Part shown: positions 26,510 through 40,984 of the stretch, piece after piece
Layout: each line of letters opens with the position of its first letter
Position numbering within the stretch: position 1 is the first letter of the stretch
Source: Mansonella perstans
Lineage: Eukaryota; Nematoda; Chromadorea; Rhabditida; Onchocercidae
Length of the DNA: 64,000 nucleotides
Direction of reading: 5' to 3'
NCBI GenBank assembly: GCA_037074765.1
Contig: JBAMDO010000572.1
Location: forward strand, 600,501 to 664,500
Position numbers and translations under genes: made by a program
The notes under the pieces: model-generated
Seen by the model: only the letters and a program-made list of their open reading frames with translations
The model's database searches: none
What the model was told of the DNA's origin: nothing

Positions 26510-29480
26510 CAAACTTCGTTTTGTCGGTTGATTGACTTATTAGATTATAAATATTCCGGACGCCTACATACGCGTCTTTTCTACAACACAAATGTAAACA
26601 GCTGGTCATTCAAATACAATAAATTCGTCAGATAATAATTATGCAAAAATGTGAAATAGTATCTAGCGGACGAGTAAGAAGAGATAATATCCTACCTATA
26701 CTGAGGCAAATAGCTTTTCAGAAATTAAAAATCCGACTATTTATTTCAGACGTTCTTAGAACGATAAATGAAATGAACGATTCAAAAAGTTTAAACTATT
26801 GAATTTAAAAACAATTGGCTAATTTTTGAAAGAGTTCAAAGGAATGTATTCCTACTTAATGACAATTATAATTTCTTTTATTTTGCTTAAAACTTATTTG
26901 TTCATTTAAAATTCATTTAATTCAAGTTGTTTCTCATTTTGAATTATCTCAAATACTCCTCTTTACAGCTTAAAAACAAACAATTGAAATAATTTTAAGA
27001 AAAACTTCAATTTCTTATCAATAAAATTAATGATAAGAGAAATGACTGAGCTAAGTTAAATATGATAGTATCGAGAAAAAGGAATAACTGGCGGAAAAAC
27101 TCAAAGCAAATCCCGTAAAGGCAAACAGGTGTTGGCACCTGACTAATTAGCGAGTCGATGTGCAAAGCGAAGTCCCAACTGTTTGTTTTTTTACTTCGCG
27201 ATTATTTTAGATATATAAAATCTGGTATTGCCATCCTGGAAGGAATTTGATTGGTACTAGGATGGATAGTCGGATTCAGCCAGATATGACAAAGAATATA
27301 ATGTTAATAAAAAGGAAAGATTTCTGTGATTAGAAAAAAAAATGAAAATAATTACGATGACATTCAGTCAAAAATTCAGTCAAATTAGTCAAAGCGTAAT
27401 TAGTAATGTAATTAATCAAATTATAATTGTAATTCAGTCAAATTTACGTTTTACAATGGATGGAAATGAAACAACAAGTGTAGACTGAGGAGTACGGTTT
27501 TTTTCCCTTTCCTTTTCATTAGCAAAAACTATCAATGTTCATTAGAGAAGATGCTATTTTCGATCTACTACAAACATATTTGAGATTATTTGAGTTAGGA
27601 AATAAATTCCATAAATGGAATTATATACCCACCTTATATTGGAAATAAATTATATAAATGGAATTATATACCCACCTTATATTGGAAATAAATTCTATAA
27701 ATGGAATTATATACCCATCTTATATTGGAAATAAATTATATAAATGGAATTATATATCCACCTTATACTGATCACATCTTCCTTACTGTATTCATTCAAA
27801 TAGCCATGATTAGCATTACTGGATTTTAATAAGCATCATTTCATGTTTCATTAATAATTATAAGCATAGGATTAATTAGGATTAATATGATATCTTTCCT
27901 AGGCCATGTTTAAGAATGTAGGCTTTTTTTCTGCTTCCTAACTTCCTAACATCCATAAAATGTAGAATTTCACAACAATAGCTCTTCTCTGTTGAAAGAA
28001 TATATCATATATCAGGCATAGTAGCCATGCAAAATAAAACTATTCTTTTTTTATTCTCATAACTGTTTTCACACAATATTCATTCTTTGAGAAATGAAAT
28101 GGCTATGAGGAAATTACATTTTGAAGAAGCAAAATATAGCAAAACAAGTTTATATTAATGCTTCAATTCATTTCTTTTCCTAGCTAAATTCATCTCTTTC
28201 AATATGCACAATGCTATTGTAATATCATTTTGAGAGCTTTTAACAACATTCAAATTTTTAAAGAATAATCTGAAAAGATAATTTGTATCTTAATGAAAGT
28301 ATTGCTTCATACAAATATGCCATTAAAATTTTCCTCTTCTTTTCTTATTTTCATTAATTTTATTTGCTTTGTTCCAATAAAAATAATTTCATTTGAGAAG
28401 AAATAATAGAACATGTTATTTATGCTTTATCTTCTTAAGTGAATGTGTCCTATCACTAAGACATTCACTTTTCAGCATATTTCAAATAAATAAAAACACA
28501 GAAATATGTACAAAATTATAATAGAGATTCCAATTGAAAGACCAATTCAACAAAATATAAAAATACTGGCAAAAGTATCCAATTAATTATGCAAATTATT
28601 CGACAGTTACGATGGGCAGTGAACAGATTCACGAGATATGATATTAAAATAATAAACAACAGAAATGAAATACAAGAAAACATTCAAAAAATCAGTGCAT
28701 ATAAGATGAGATATTGAAAGCTTCATTTAGATAATAATTTAAGATGAACATCTACAACTGATAATAATAATCAGCTTTTTTTGCCAGTGAATTTATAATT
28801 TTCATTGTCTTTCTATAATCATACCGAATGTCGTTTGAAAATTTTCTAAAAATTTCAGCCCAAAGTTCACTACATAATAATTCTAAAATCTGATACTTGA
28901 CTTCAACTGTAATTTCTTTAAAGTCATATTTTACGCCTGAATACTTCCATTATAAAGACAGATAACTTCATAAAAACTAAAATTTAAGTTGAAGAGTTGA
29001 AAGATTACCACTTTATTTTGTGATTCATAAGAGAAAGTGTCATATTTAGTTACATCTCAATCTAATTTTTTTCTTCTAGAACAAATCCAAGATATTTCTT
29101 GACAAATGTCAGAGAGATCAAAATTATGGAAAGAGGTAGGAGAAATTAAAGACATGTGTACATACAAAGTATTTTAAATACATATTCAGTTAATAAATTT
29201 CTGGAATGGATGAAAACAAATTTTATATAATAGAGATCAATTATATCTATCTCACCGTTTTGTCAGTATTTCATATATTTCGAGTTTTTTAATTGTCCAT
29301 AATTTAATAGACTGTTTTTGAGAATAATCTAATAGCTTACATTATGATAAGTATTTTTCAAAAGCATATGAAAAGCAAAGATGAATTTTTTGAAAAATAA
29401 AGCCTTTGGTAAGCTAGTTAAAGATTGAATCATATTGAAATACTGCGAAATTATTAGCAACAAACACAGCCAAGTAAGAA
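26510..29480. other. Intergenic region between CIAO2B and the UNC-71 gene
   Basis: About 3 kb without exons. It contains a small hairpin (CAGGTG-TTGG-CACCTG, 27126-27141), a 43-bp tandem repeat at 27599-27771 and a 10-bp inverted repeat (AAGTGAATGT...ACATTCACTT) at 28437-28470. Confidence 0.5.
27599..27771. repeat. 43-bp tandem repeat, four copies
   Basis: Four head-to-tail copies of a unit beginning AAATAAATT and containing ATAAATGGAATTATATA then CCTTATAT. Copies differ at one to three positions. Confidence 0.9.
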
Positions 29481-32400
29481 TCAAACTTCCAACCTAAATG
29501 AGTCATTAAACAATGAATGTTGATTTTGACCGTGAGGATGAGGATGTCTAACAGTGCTTTCACTCATTTCCATTTCAGGAAGAGATTGGCATTCCTGGAA
29601 CAAAGTACTACGTCCTTCTAACGCTACTTCATTTGAGAAGCAAGCTGAAATACTGCTAGAATTGCGAGCGCTATCCAATCTTTCATCACCTGCGTTCCGA
29701 TTTTTGATTTGAAGCGATCGCGTGAAGTTAGACTCTAAACCGCTCGAGGTGCTGTAATCATATATTTTTATATTTTATTAGTTAAGATATGCAACCAGTT
29801 AAATTTAGAGATAGAGGTATAGAGTATCTTACTCTCTATTTTCTTTGATAATTCAAAAAAGTATTGATACTTCGCTTCTTGTTGTTCATAGCCTCTGCTT
29901 GATTCTGTATTAGAACCTAAATCTCCATGTTCCATATGATCTGCTTCTACTGCACTTAGCTCCGCATCGCTGAAATAACACTACTGTACTCCCAATTAAA
30001 CGATTAAAAAAGCGATTCTCATTGAACGGTAAAATAACAGCTACTTGAACAATATGAATTATGTCAACCTGGAAATTTCTTCATTATGTTGCAACTGCCT
30101 TAGCAGCATTCCAATGTTATTAAGTTTCAATGGAGTTGGAGTCATTCTGTTGTTGACTGAAGTATGTGACGAGGTCGGACTTAATTCAGCACTTGCACCT
30201 GATACAGCTTCAACATAACGTGTGCCATAGCGTCCTATCGCTTCAAAAATTTCAGGAATTAGCTTGTCTTCGAAATTTAAACTTTCCTAATAATGGTAAA
30301 ATATTCTAAAAACAACTACTCACTGATTGACATCTAAGGTTTATTGGAATGTTTATAAATTCTTTATCAACAAATCTTTTCATCTTTTTATGTCAGTTGC
30401 TCCTAATAGAAAATGGATAATGTTAAAATATGAGCAGACGTACAGTAAAATGATGTTGTGGACATTTAAACATTAGCCTTATATTTATATCATATCAGTA
30501 TAAACTAACCAACTTCAGAATCAGTTGCATAACCGCTTCGATTTCGTTCACAACGAACTGGAAGTGCTACAGATGAGCAACGCATTGTTGGCGAAGAACC
30601 TATCATTTCTGGACATGTCTCATACAGTACACCGTCGCAATAATAGCTGTGGTTACCAGACGCCTCTCTTTTCAACATGGTTGTTGTTGTACCTGAAAGT
30701 ATATAATGAATGACGATTCATTATCGTTTTCATACACATCACCGAACAGTGATTTACCCACACTTAAATGATATTCATTACTGATATCTCGAAACATCTT
30801 ACCGTTCAGCATTGTTGTAACAATATCCTCTTTTGCATCATATTCCACACAGTTTCTGTTTCTGTTCAGTAGTAAAGCTCCGTTAATTTCACGACTGGTA
30901 CTTTCAGATTCACGAGACTTCACAGATGCACTATCCCGTTCATCGTTTACCTCGTTGATTCTTTGCAGTGCATCATAAACATGCTTGTCTTTTTTTCTTT
31001 TCCTTTTTTCTTCACTAAAAATTATGCTATTACAAGAAAGTAAAGATAAAAACTTAAAATCTTACTTTCAAGAAGTGAAAGGATATCTCCTCAAGCCTTG
31101 TAATTGAAGATAGCAAAGGAAATTTACCGATAACTTGGCATACTACCAAATTTTATCGCTCGTCGCGTATTTTCTGGAAGACTTTCGTTTAGTTTCTCAT
31201 CTGCGGGTGAAGAAAAATCAATTTCACTTTGTCGCCTATAAAAAAGGATGAAAAAGTTTCCAATTAAGCAGCGAAGATAATCTCTCGATAAATAACGTAC
31301 CGGTAGCAAAATAAAAGGCAAATTAGAAGCAGCAAAAGCAATATGCCAACAATAAGAAGAATAATAAGCAAAGTTGTGGTATTCAACGTATGGCCTCCTA
31401 AAATCAAAATAACAATTAAGGAATATAAATTGATGTGAGATTAACTATTTTTTAGAAAAATTTAATAAAATGGAAAAGAGAACCTTAAAGGAAATTACTC
31501 AAACCACAAAAAAGCTTAGAAGTTAAACTGGAAATCATAGAAATTACAGTAAATAGTGTGCTGATCCGGCTCGAAAAATTTATAGAAAAAATTCCTCTTT
31601 TCATAACGGTTACTAGCTACAATAAAACGGTATATTTGGTGAGGAAGAGTTGGAAAATTCCCTATGAAGAATGAAAAGACAAAATAAAGAGAAACAGCTT
31701 AGAATCTTATAAACAGCACTCATATCACACAATAAGAAATAATTTACCAGCAAATGATGGAATGAAGATATCACTGAAATGAGAAACATCTGATGGTGTG
31801 ACAGTTGTGGTATGAGAAATATTTGCTTTGATGTCACAAGCTGTACCCATCCAACCGTTATAACACAGACACTGTCGTGTAGTCGTACAATCCTAAGATT
31901 GTTGGAATCAATTTTTCTTGATTATCGTCAATTTAAAAAAATGGATGAAACTATTTATATTCAAAACGTTATCAAAAAATATTGGTTTAAGTGAAGAAAA
32001 TTTACCCCATGTCCCGAACATTGGTAAGCAAGATTATTGCTTGGACAATGCACCGGTGGTGAGACCTGAACAAGAGGTGAACATATCCCTTGAACACAAA
32101 CTTTTCCGGAACCGCAACTACTTCCGTCCATAACAACGCCAACATCAAGATTTGTAACCATCCTAATTTTCGAGTATTAAAAATGAATATTTCTTGACCT
32201 TATTTACTATAAATGATACTTTTTTTTTAAGAAAAAAATTTTTTTGCTTGAATGTTTCCTTTGCCTAATTGATTTAAGCACTGAATGCTGGTAAGATTTA
32301 TTATCCGTTTTAATACTGAATAATGAGAGATTGGGCAAAAGGCACTAATTTCTTTATTACATTTCTAAAAAAAAAAAATAAAGCTTTTTGGAAAGAAAAA

Positions 32401-35400
32401 CCACTAATTTATAAGATAAGCAATGCGAATTATACAGATGTAAAATAAACAAAAAGATATGCATATATTTTTGAAATATAATCTAGAAAATGAGGATTGC
32501 TGAAACTAATTAAATAAACAAAAGTTAATTAAATTCTGACGGGTTTTTTAATTTTAGGAAGAACTTCAAACTGTATCCAATACATACTTGCATTGTATTT
32601 GTTTCGCTTCATGTAGGAACTGGAGATTAAATGAATTAAGCTTTAAGTCCACAGGGGTTTGAAAACCTCCTTGACAATGCAATGTTCCACAGTGTACATT
32701 TTCTACTGTACATTTTTTATAGATCCCATCTCGATCTGTACCACAGTTTCCATATTCTAAACCAAACCCATTACGTTCATAACAGTGCTCATCTGCCGTC
32801 GATGCATCTAAAAATGCTCATTTTTTGGTATGTTTGCATTAATTCACAGATTTCTTATTTATAGACAATATTGGATTAAACAGAACAATTTCATGGTTCA
32901 TATCAACAGTTCTTTTCAAGAAAATATTGAAAGAGTTCATTCAACAGACAAGTAGCATCGAATGTAAAAAAAACAATGATGATTTAAAAGGTCATTTGAT
33001 TTTATTAAATCCATTCCAGTAACTTATTTTCATTTTCGTGTTGTAATTTCTGTGCTGTTTTTTTTTTCAGTTTTTTTTTTTTTTTTTGAGAAAAAAGAAC
33101 TTACCCGAACCCCAAAGATTGCGACATTGCTGTTCAATATCTGAACAGTTTCCTTTCCAGCACTGTCCGCTAATGCCACATATAGTACCATCAATTAGGT
33201 ATCCATCATCTGGACAATTACCATCATTTCCCGTACACACTTCCGCAACATCGCATACGGATCTTCCTGGTCTACATACATGCCCTGCTGGTCGCAACTA
33301 TAATGCATTTGTCTTTTCCAAAACCAACGGAAATATTTTAAAAATTTTAAATATCGGAAATGACCCATACTTTATGTTTGCTTGAAGAATCCTACGATGT
33401 CAGTTGTTTAATAATCTTTATATTTTTCTTAAGTTATCAGTTGTTTAAATGAAAAATGTAGAAATTTTGAATCAACAAGTTTACCTGGCAGCGATGACAG
33501 CATGCCTGATGAGAGGCACAGTAAGCATGAGCGCGAAGAGTACAAGTTAGTGGGTCACAGCATGGATCGAGACACTGATCCCGTACCCCACAATCACATT
33601 CTTCCTCACCATCAACAATGCCGTTGCCACACTGTTTTAGTGTTGACGCCTGTAAAACTGTTGGTAATATTCCTCTTTAAAAATTGAAAAGACATTAAGA
33701 ATTGATTTTCAAAAATAAAAACAGCAATGAAATTTTATGATAAAATAGAAACCAGAAAAAAAAACAAACAAAAGTTGTCTAATATTTTTGTTCAGTCCAG
33801 TGTACTCAATGCTTTTATTCCTGTCGCTTTTCTTTTAACTCCAAATCCCCGCGTTGTTTGCAATTTTTTTTTTTAGATAAACCACTCAACAAACTATCAA
33901 AGTTTTTTTCCCTTATCAGTGATTGGTTTAATAATCCAAGCATCTCTTATCATTACACCCTTTTATCCACGATAAGGGTTTCGTAGTTAGCAAAAGAATG
34001 AATTATTTTAACAGAATTGAGAGAGGAATCAATTAACTCAAAGTTTTAAAAATTATGATAAGATTATTGTTTGTAATTATTGTTGCTACAATTTTCGAAT
34101 ATTTGGTAACAAAGAAAAAAATACTTGCTTGCAATGGTTTATTCAGCAGGCACTGTAAATGTCCGGATTGTAATATGCTATGCATTCTTGCTATACTGCA
34201 TTTCGAGAACTTCCATAGAAATGGTGACCCAGCATTCCTGAAAATTGTTCTAAATCAATGATTGTGAATACTGTGTTATAACATATAAGTAAAATGAATT
34301 TTCAGACTGTTTTTTATTCTATTTTTTCACATTTATCATATTGTCCACATTTTTCAGAATTTTTATTCGTTATATTTATTGTTGGTTAAGCTTATCGTAT
34401 TCAACATCACGAATATTATCTAATTTGTCGGTTCAATCTAGTGATCCATTTATTCTCTTTTTTAGGATGTCTCTTGTATTTAGCGACCTTCTTTGAACTT
34501 GGTTTTGTTTTTTTCATGTCAAAATTTTTCCTTTTGTTAGGAAACTCCAATTTATCTTGTCACAATTCAAATTAGTATTTTTATAACAGCAAAAATGCTT
34601 CGTTTCATGACGTTCATCCAGTTACTAATCAACAATCCTTGAGGCCTGTCAGACAACAGCAATGAGCTGTCGCAATCTGATGAATCGTTCTTTATGGTAT
34701 ACACAAGACAGCATTGCTGGTTTCGTTATCTAATTGCAACTAATCCCTTAGGATGAAGGGTATATCCATAATACCCCATTCGTAGTAGTCTCTAAAACGG
34801 ATGGGCACATTTATGTACCCATCATAAATTATGCATATCCCGATTTATCACCATTTTCAAATCCTAATTTTTGCTCTTCCAATGGGATACATATTGAGTC
34901 ATCAACTGCAAAATTTTACCAACTAGGGAAGACTTCTTTTCAAATTTATCCTCATTAACTAAAGTTTGAAGTGCTATGGAATAGAAATAAAAGAATGTGT
35001 GAAGAATTTTATAACAACATGTTTAAGAACTTGAATAAGTTTCAAGCATAATTTTTGTTGCTAATCAATCAAGAAAAATGTTAACTAAATTTACCCTGCT
35101 TGCTTATGCATGATGCAGTTGATAAAATCGCATGTGCAATCTCCAGTATCATGATCCATCCCCATAATGTGAGCCAAATTATGAGCAATTAATTGACCCG
35201 TATCATGCGCTGTGTACATATCTATAGCCTTAAATCAGCATGAATAATTCTCAGCATTAATCATACTTTCTATTATAATAACAGGGCTATATTTACATGT
35301 AGTTATAATTTGAGATTTAGTATTGTAAATCATACCATAACCAAACCAGTTGCACGCGATGAACAAATACTCCCAGAAGTACTGGTCATTACTTCATCTT

Positions 35401-35482
35401 TAACAAACTTTTCTGATGTGAATATCAGTGAAGAATCTTTGACTAAAATTAATAAATAATCAGTGCATAATAATGTAATAGT

Positions 35483-35513
<31 letters not shown>

Positions 35514-38172
35514 CATTCTCGAAAAAAATAAATTAAGATTTAATTTGAGGAACTGTTTAAATTTAATATATAAAACTTACATATAAATATGCATATATTT
35601 ATTTATTTATTTGGATTTAAATCAGAATTAGAATTGAAAAGGTTTTCTCCAAAAAAATTACGACTAACCAATGTGATAAATATGATCAGTGACATATTCC
35701 ACTGCACTGCTTAATGTCCTCTCAATATCTTCATAATAATCAATTCTTGATTTATCCATCCATTCTTCCAAATAAACGATACTCAATCGTATATTTAAAT
35801 CACGTGAAAATATCTGTAAAAAATCACGGAAGTCACAAATCAATAAAAGATAAAATATCTCTAACTAGGATACCTATAGAATAAGGCAAAAAGGAACTGA
35901 AGTGTCAAAGATTGGGCATTGATATGAAATACAATTGGCTTAAACAAAATGAAAAATTAAGAAAACTTTCTTAATCTACGGAAAAAGTTGCAAAAGCATC
36001 AATAATGTAAGAAAGAGCTCGATGGTTCGAGGATATTCCCTCTTCTTCCCTGCTAATAAATTAATAACTGCATATGCAAGAAGTAAAAAATTAAGAATTT
36101 TAAAGTCGGTGCTTCAAAGACGATTTTAGCTGCTTTGAAATGATTGAAAAAATGAAAAAAAATTAACAACGCGAGCAACAAAAGCAAAAAATAGTAAAGA
36201 ACAATTAACTTCGCACCAAAACAAATACAGCCGCAAGTCTTTGTCAAAAAAAACACACGAAAAAAGGGAATCGAAGAAGAGCTGAGAAAAAGAGAGCGAA
36301 AAAACAGTCTCCTTTTAAGATACCGCTTTAAATTAGCAAGAAATTGTCGAATAGCTGAACAGATGGTCATTTTCTCTTCCTACGATTTGTTATCCTAACT
36401 TTTTTCTTTTACCAACATATTGCATAATAGTAATAACAATGACAGTAATAACAATAACAATTTTTTCTGCAATTTTTAAATCAAAATAATGACAATATAC
36501 AGTAAGCGGTGAATTGAACCGTTTATAGAATAGTATCCAAAATCGAGAAATCTATTAAATTTTGCTTAGTTATTTTATTAGTGTTATTAACTCAAAAAAT
36601 TTTATTAGTGTTACGATATTGAATGAGACTAACAGAAATTCAACGCAGAATAACTTAAGAATAATCTATTGCGCAAAAACTAATTTTAAAATTAATATTA
36701 ATGGCATCAAAAAAGCCTTATTTATTGTTCTTCATCTAATGTGCGGCTAGTTATTTTGGACATAAAAAACGGAAAAAAACAACAATTCTGCATTTTCAAA
36801 TATAAAGTTAGCATTCTGTGCTATGTCTGTCGAAATATTTATGCATACCAATAGAAGTTCTTGAATGTATCTTAATTTATATTTTAATTTATCTTTTTTT
36901 TCAGAAAAAACAAAAATTTCAAAATGAAAATTTCTCAGTCAGTCTTATAATTGATCGAATGCTTTCTAGCAGTTCTAAGAGGTAACAAATAACACCTGAA
37001 TTTATTCGTCATTCCTTCACTTCTGCCTCCTTTCTTCTACATACCAGAAGTTTCACTCAAAACAAAAACTAGATTCTATGCAAAGTTTTAGGTCAGAACA
37101 TGATGCTGTAGAAAACTTACATAGTCAGCAATATTGATAGCTTCTAGAATAAATGCAGTAGCCTCTTCTTCGTGTAAATCGTGTTTTTTCATCTACAACA
37201 TTCTTGTAGAATTTTATTTAAAATTTTAAAACTTTAACGTAAACAAAGGAAATCATGTACTTGTAGCTTATTTTTTGAAATTCCATGTCCAACTTTCAAA
37301 GATAAAGCATAAAATGCAGAATGATAATAAAACTTACAAAAGAGTAATCGCCAATCACAGCTAATTCGACGAATTTTGTTTGTTTAGTAACATCACGCTT
37401 TGAAAACTAAAACTTTGTTGGAATAAAAATAAATTGAGAACTACCTAATATAAAAACAAACTATAAAGCCATAGCTATTAATTTTACTCTGAAATACTAA
37501 AAACACAAAAAATTTACAAAAACTTCAAATAAACCTTTTGAAACTGTTTCGAACCTTCTCCAACTTGATTACCACACGAAGCAGATTGAGACCACTTTAT
37601 ACGATACAAAACATGTGGATGACGACGACCTCGATCACCACCATCTAAAGGCCATATGCCATAGGCCGAGCCGTTATCGAAAGCAATTACACCACTGGAA
37701 AGTCAAACTTTGAAAAACTTTTCTTGGGATCTTTGGAATGATAGCCTCAATTTTCCCCCTCTTCTCTCCGCCATCTTCCTTCTTCAGCAGCAAAAGTCTC
37801 AAAACAAAAGATCCGTTCAGCTTTTTAACTTATAAATATGATAGCCAATAATAATCCTACGCGATCATAAAAACTTACCGCAAACCGTTACACGTTGATA
37901 ATGCTACAAATGACGCTTCTTCACCATTTATAGTGCCTTGATAATAGCAATTCTCAATTTGTCTATTGATAGGAATACTTTTGCCATTATCAAGCTGAAA
38001 GAACAATTTGTCAAACATATTAGGAAGTTCCCCGATATCTTAAATCCACTTCAGATTATACTATTGGAGTAATTAGAATTTAAAACATAATAAAAATAAT
38101 CGCTGGACCAGTAAACGATACTATTTGCGGTAACAACAGTTTCTCAAGTTTATTGTTATTCTCTGCATTTTT

Positions 38173-38240
<68 letters not shown>

Positions 38241-39635
38241 CATTTTTCCTTTTTCCTCGTGGCTCATAATCTATCGAAGTAAACATTTTTTGATCAGGAG
38301 TCCCTGTGGCTCATAATCTATGGAAGTAAACATTTTTTGATCAGGAGTCCCTGTGGCTCATAATCTATGGAAGTAAACATTTTTTGATCAGGAGTCCCTG
38401 TGGCTCATAATCTATCGAAGTAAACATTTTTTGATCAGGAGTAAACGAATTTTAGGAAATCTGAGTCCAAAATATGTCTTTGTTTGGAAAATTTTATTAT
38501 AAATGATTGCACTGCAAATATTTACCACTGTAATTCAAAAAAAGAAAAATAACTGTTTACGGCCAAAGCAAAGGTCTACGAAAAATGATATTAATAATGG
38601 AGCAAATACAAGAGTAATTTTGCATTTTAATTGAGTATTATTATGCTATAAACACTCCAAGACAGCGGAAAAATTAGAGCTCAAAGAGCAACAAGAAAGC
38701 CATCCAACATTGAAGATGAATCCCACATTTAACAATTATTTAAAAGGAGCATAAGCATTTCTTTTGAACTTACTTTTCGGAAATCGCTTCCATTAATGAA
38801 TAATAATTCATTAAGACCCAATAGCAGTTTTAAACGATTCACAACAGTACTACGAATAACAATAGTAACTTGCTTGTAATGAACACTACCATTTAAATAA
38901 TGATTCCTGCAAAGGCATTTGGATGAATTTCATACTGCAAATACGAGAAGCAAAATCGAACCCAGAAATAGGCGAAAATAAATTACTTCGCACAGAGGAG
39001 GAAAAAACTAACCTAGTGTCAATGCCGATACGATCGTTCTTATCTCGAACCTGAAATGGATGGACCACTTCAAATTCACCTGGTGCAAGCCTATTAATAA
39101 AATCTTTGTTGGTAGCGAGATGTCGAAGTTGATCTGGAAATTCGTAGTCGCTAAATAAAGGTTCACTACATGAAAAAGAAAGAAAAAAAACAAAGTAATG
39201 CATAGATTTTTTTTCCGTTCAATAGTTTTATTTTGACAATGAAGAAGAGTACAATAATTTAAATATTTTTTACCAAGAACTGTTGATAATTTTAATTGGA
39301 CGGATGAAAAAAACAATATTCAAGTGGTTATAAAAATAAAAAAACCAAAAAATAAGAATTTAAGGTTTCCGTTCAATTTATATTTGTTTAATAACAATTT
39401 AATATCATTGATTCACTGATAGACAATCATTAATAAAAATCAGCTAACTGATTACAGGATTCAACAAAATTTTAGGAATAAAAGCCAGGAATATTGCAAA
39501 CATTGCCGTGTTAAAGCACCATTTTACTAAGTGGTGTCAATAGTGATAGAAAAACAAACCTTTTGAACCGGAAACCGCGAAATCAGCAATGAGTACTATT
39601 GTGAGAAGAAAGCAATAGCATGACGTTAGGAACAT
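29481..39635 (-). CDS. unc-71: ADAM transmembrane protein with inactive protease site, UNC-71/ADM-1 type
   Basis: Cell-surface ADAM; in C. elegans UNC-71 guides motor axons and sex myoblasts by adhesion. Exon 1, 39635-39560, encodes a signal peptide (MFLTSCYCFLLTIVLIADFA). Twenty-two further exons join in frame: 39165-39013, 38906-38774, 37994-37879, 37694-37535, 37406-37338, 37192-37121, 35813-35669, 35442-35336, 35228-35095, 34237-34125, 33657-33485, 33297-33105, 32807-32588, 32162-32006, 31892-31748, 31397-31301, 31235-31128, 31014-30803, 30692-30514, 30286-30069, 29969-29871 and 29751-29481. Domain order: prodomain; metalloprotease from FVELAVIGDY; disintegrin (CGNGIVDGEEECDCG, loop CRPGRSVCD); cysteine-rich; EGF-like (CLCYNGWMGTAC); one membrane helix (LLIILLIVGILLLLLLICLL); a cytoplasmic tail of about 400 residues. 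The zinc motif reads HNLAHIMGMDHD: three histidines are kept but the catalytic glutamate is asparagine. Exon 1 does not join exon 2 in phase, so the N-terminus is unresolved. Total about 1,110 residues. Confidence 0.9.
35484..35511. repeat. Homopolymer A tract in a UNC-71 gene intron
   Basis: A run of more than 20 A residues on the plus strand inside the intron between exons 8 and 9 of the ADAM gene. Length may be inexact because of sequencing slippage. Confidence 0.7.
38175..38240. repeat. 66-base homopolymer T tract in a UNC-71 gene intron
   Basis: An uninterrupted run of T, next to the 47-bp tandem repeat that follows. True length is uncertain in a tract of this kind. Confidence 0.85.
38259..38441. 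repeat. 47-bp tandem repeat, four copies, in a UNC-71 gene intron
   Basis: Unit begins GTGGCTCATAATCTAT and ends GATCAGGAGTCCCT. Copies start at 38259, 38306, 38353 and 38400 and are nearly identical. The first and fourth read CTATCGAAG while the two middle ones read CTATGGAAG, suggesting recent expansion of the inner unit. Confidence 0.93.
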
Positions 39636-40984
39636 TGTAGTGTAATTTGATATAACCAATTAATTTCAAAAACAATGACCAAATTCGGTAAATTATGTGG
39701 ATATAGTGATCCAGCATTGCTTTATATACAACATAAAAAATCACTCGTTTTGTCCCGTTTTTGATACACTTCACAGCAACTGAAATATTTTACACTTAAT
39801 TGATATTAATAACTGAATAACTTAAAAAACGACTAATCAACAAGATTTTTTTCTAATGTCTATAGCTGTATTAAATACCCATACTATTAAGAGAATTTGG
39901 TCACAAATCAGAAATCAAACATTGTTTATAGTTATAGCAATATTCAATGATTGAATAATACAAGTGTAACAAAACTGGAATAATGTATCGATATAATCGA
40001 AAACAATACAAAAATTAAGAAGGATTGCATTCAATGCCATCATAAGTATTAAAATACGATCTCTGATCTCATTAGAAACTTTCTTCTGAAGCAAAAAATT
40101 AAACATGCATGTATTGTGTTTTGAAATGTTAGCAAATAAGCACTAAATCTAAGAAAATGATTTTCTCAGAAATAAAGTTATACTATTTTAATAATTAAAG
40201 CTTATCTAAAAATTATTTAAGGCTAAAATAAACTTATCTTTAAAAACTTCATTCAGAAACAATAACAAAATTTCAAAATTTCAATAAAATTTCATCCTTG
40301 ACTAAATATTTTGTACGCTCTGAATACCAATGAAATTCATAACAATGCGAAAATGCAGGTATTATTTCAAGAAGTTCGCAAATGCTCTCAGAAGTGAGTT
40401 CGCACGGAAAGATGTCAACTATCGTGAAAGTATGATGCAAGGATGTCAAATATGATTAAAATTCTAGAAAATATATGCAGAAGAAAAAAAAAGACGGATT
40501 TAAATTTAAAATTTAAAGCTAAGAACTGCAGTGAAATCCAATCAAAGAGATTAATTATCTCCAAAATCAACTGTTACAAAAGGTTAGAATGGTTTTCAAA
40601 ACGCAAATTACATGTAACATTAATTTTACTTACTTGAATTTTAATTTAAATAAATCGAAATGAAGCAGTTTGAAGGTAAAAGATTATACATTATGACTCA
40701 TCGTCTCATAATTCTCGTAATCTCTTCGAAGAATTAAATGGAATGGAAATTTATTACTAACTCCACCCTCTGCAATAACTGAGGAAATATTGCATGTCCT
40801 ACAATCATTAATGAATGAAATCATTAAAATACACATAAATACTATTGTTCATATAGTAAATGTTTCAAGGCTAATGACTAATTGCAATATAAATCGTTCC
40901 TTTACAAACGATTATATAGGATTGGCCTATCCATTGGAACGAACCCGCTGTTGGCCTATTCATTAAAAAGACAAGCTAGAAATT

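Noticed and set aside
38080..38286. Open frame with a poly-lysine run on the minus strand
   Set aside because: It is only the translation of the homopolymer T tract and neighbouring minisatellite inside an intron.
39008..39316. Alternative open frame over the ADAM prodomain exon
   Set aside because: It is a shifted frame; the frame giving FPDQLRH...EFEVVHPFQV fits the ADAM prodomain and joins the next exon in phase.
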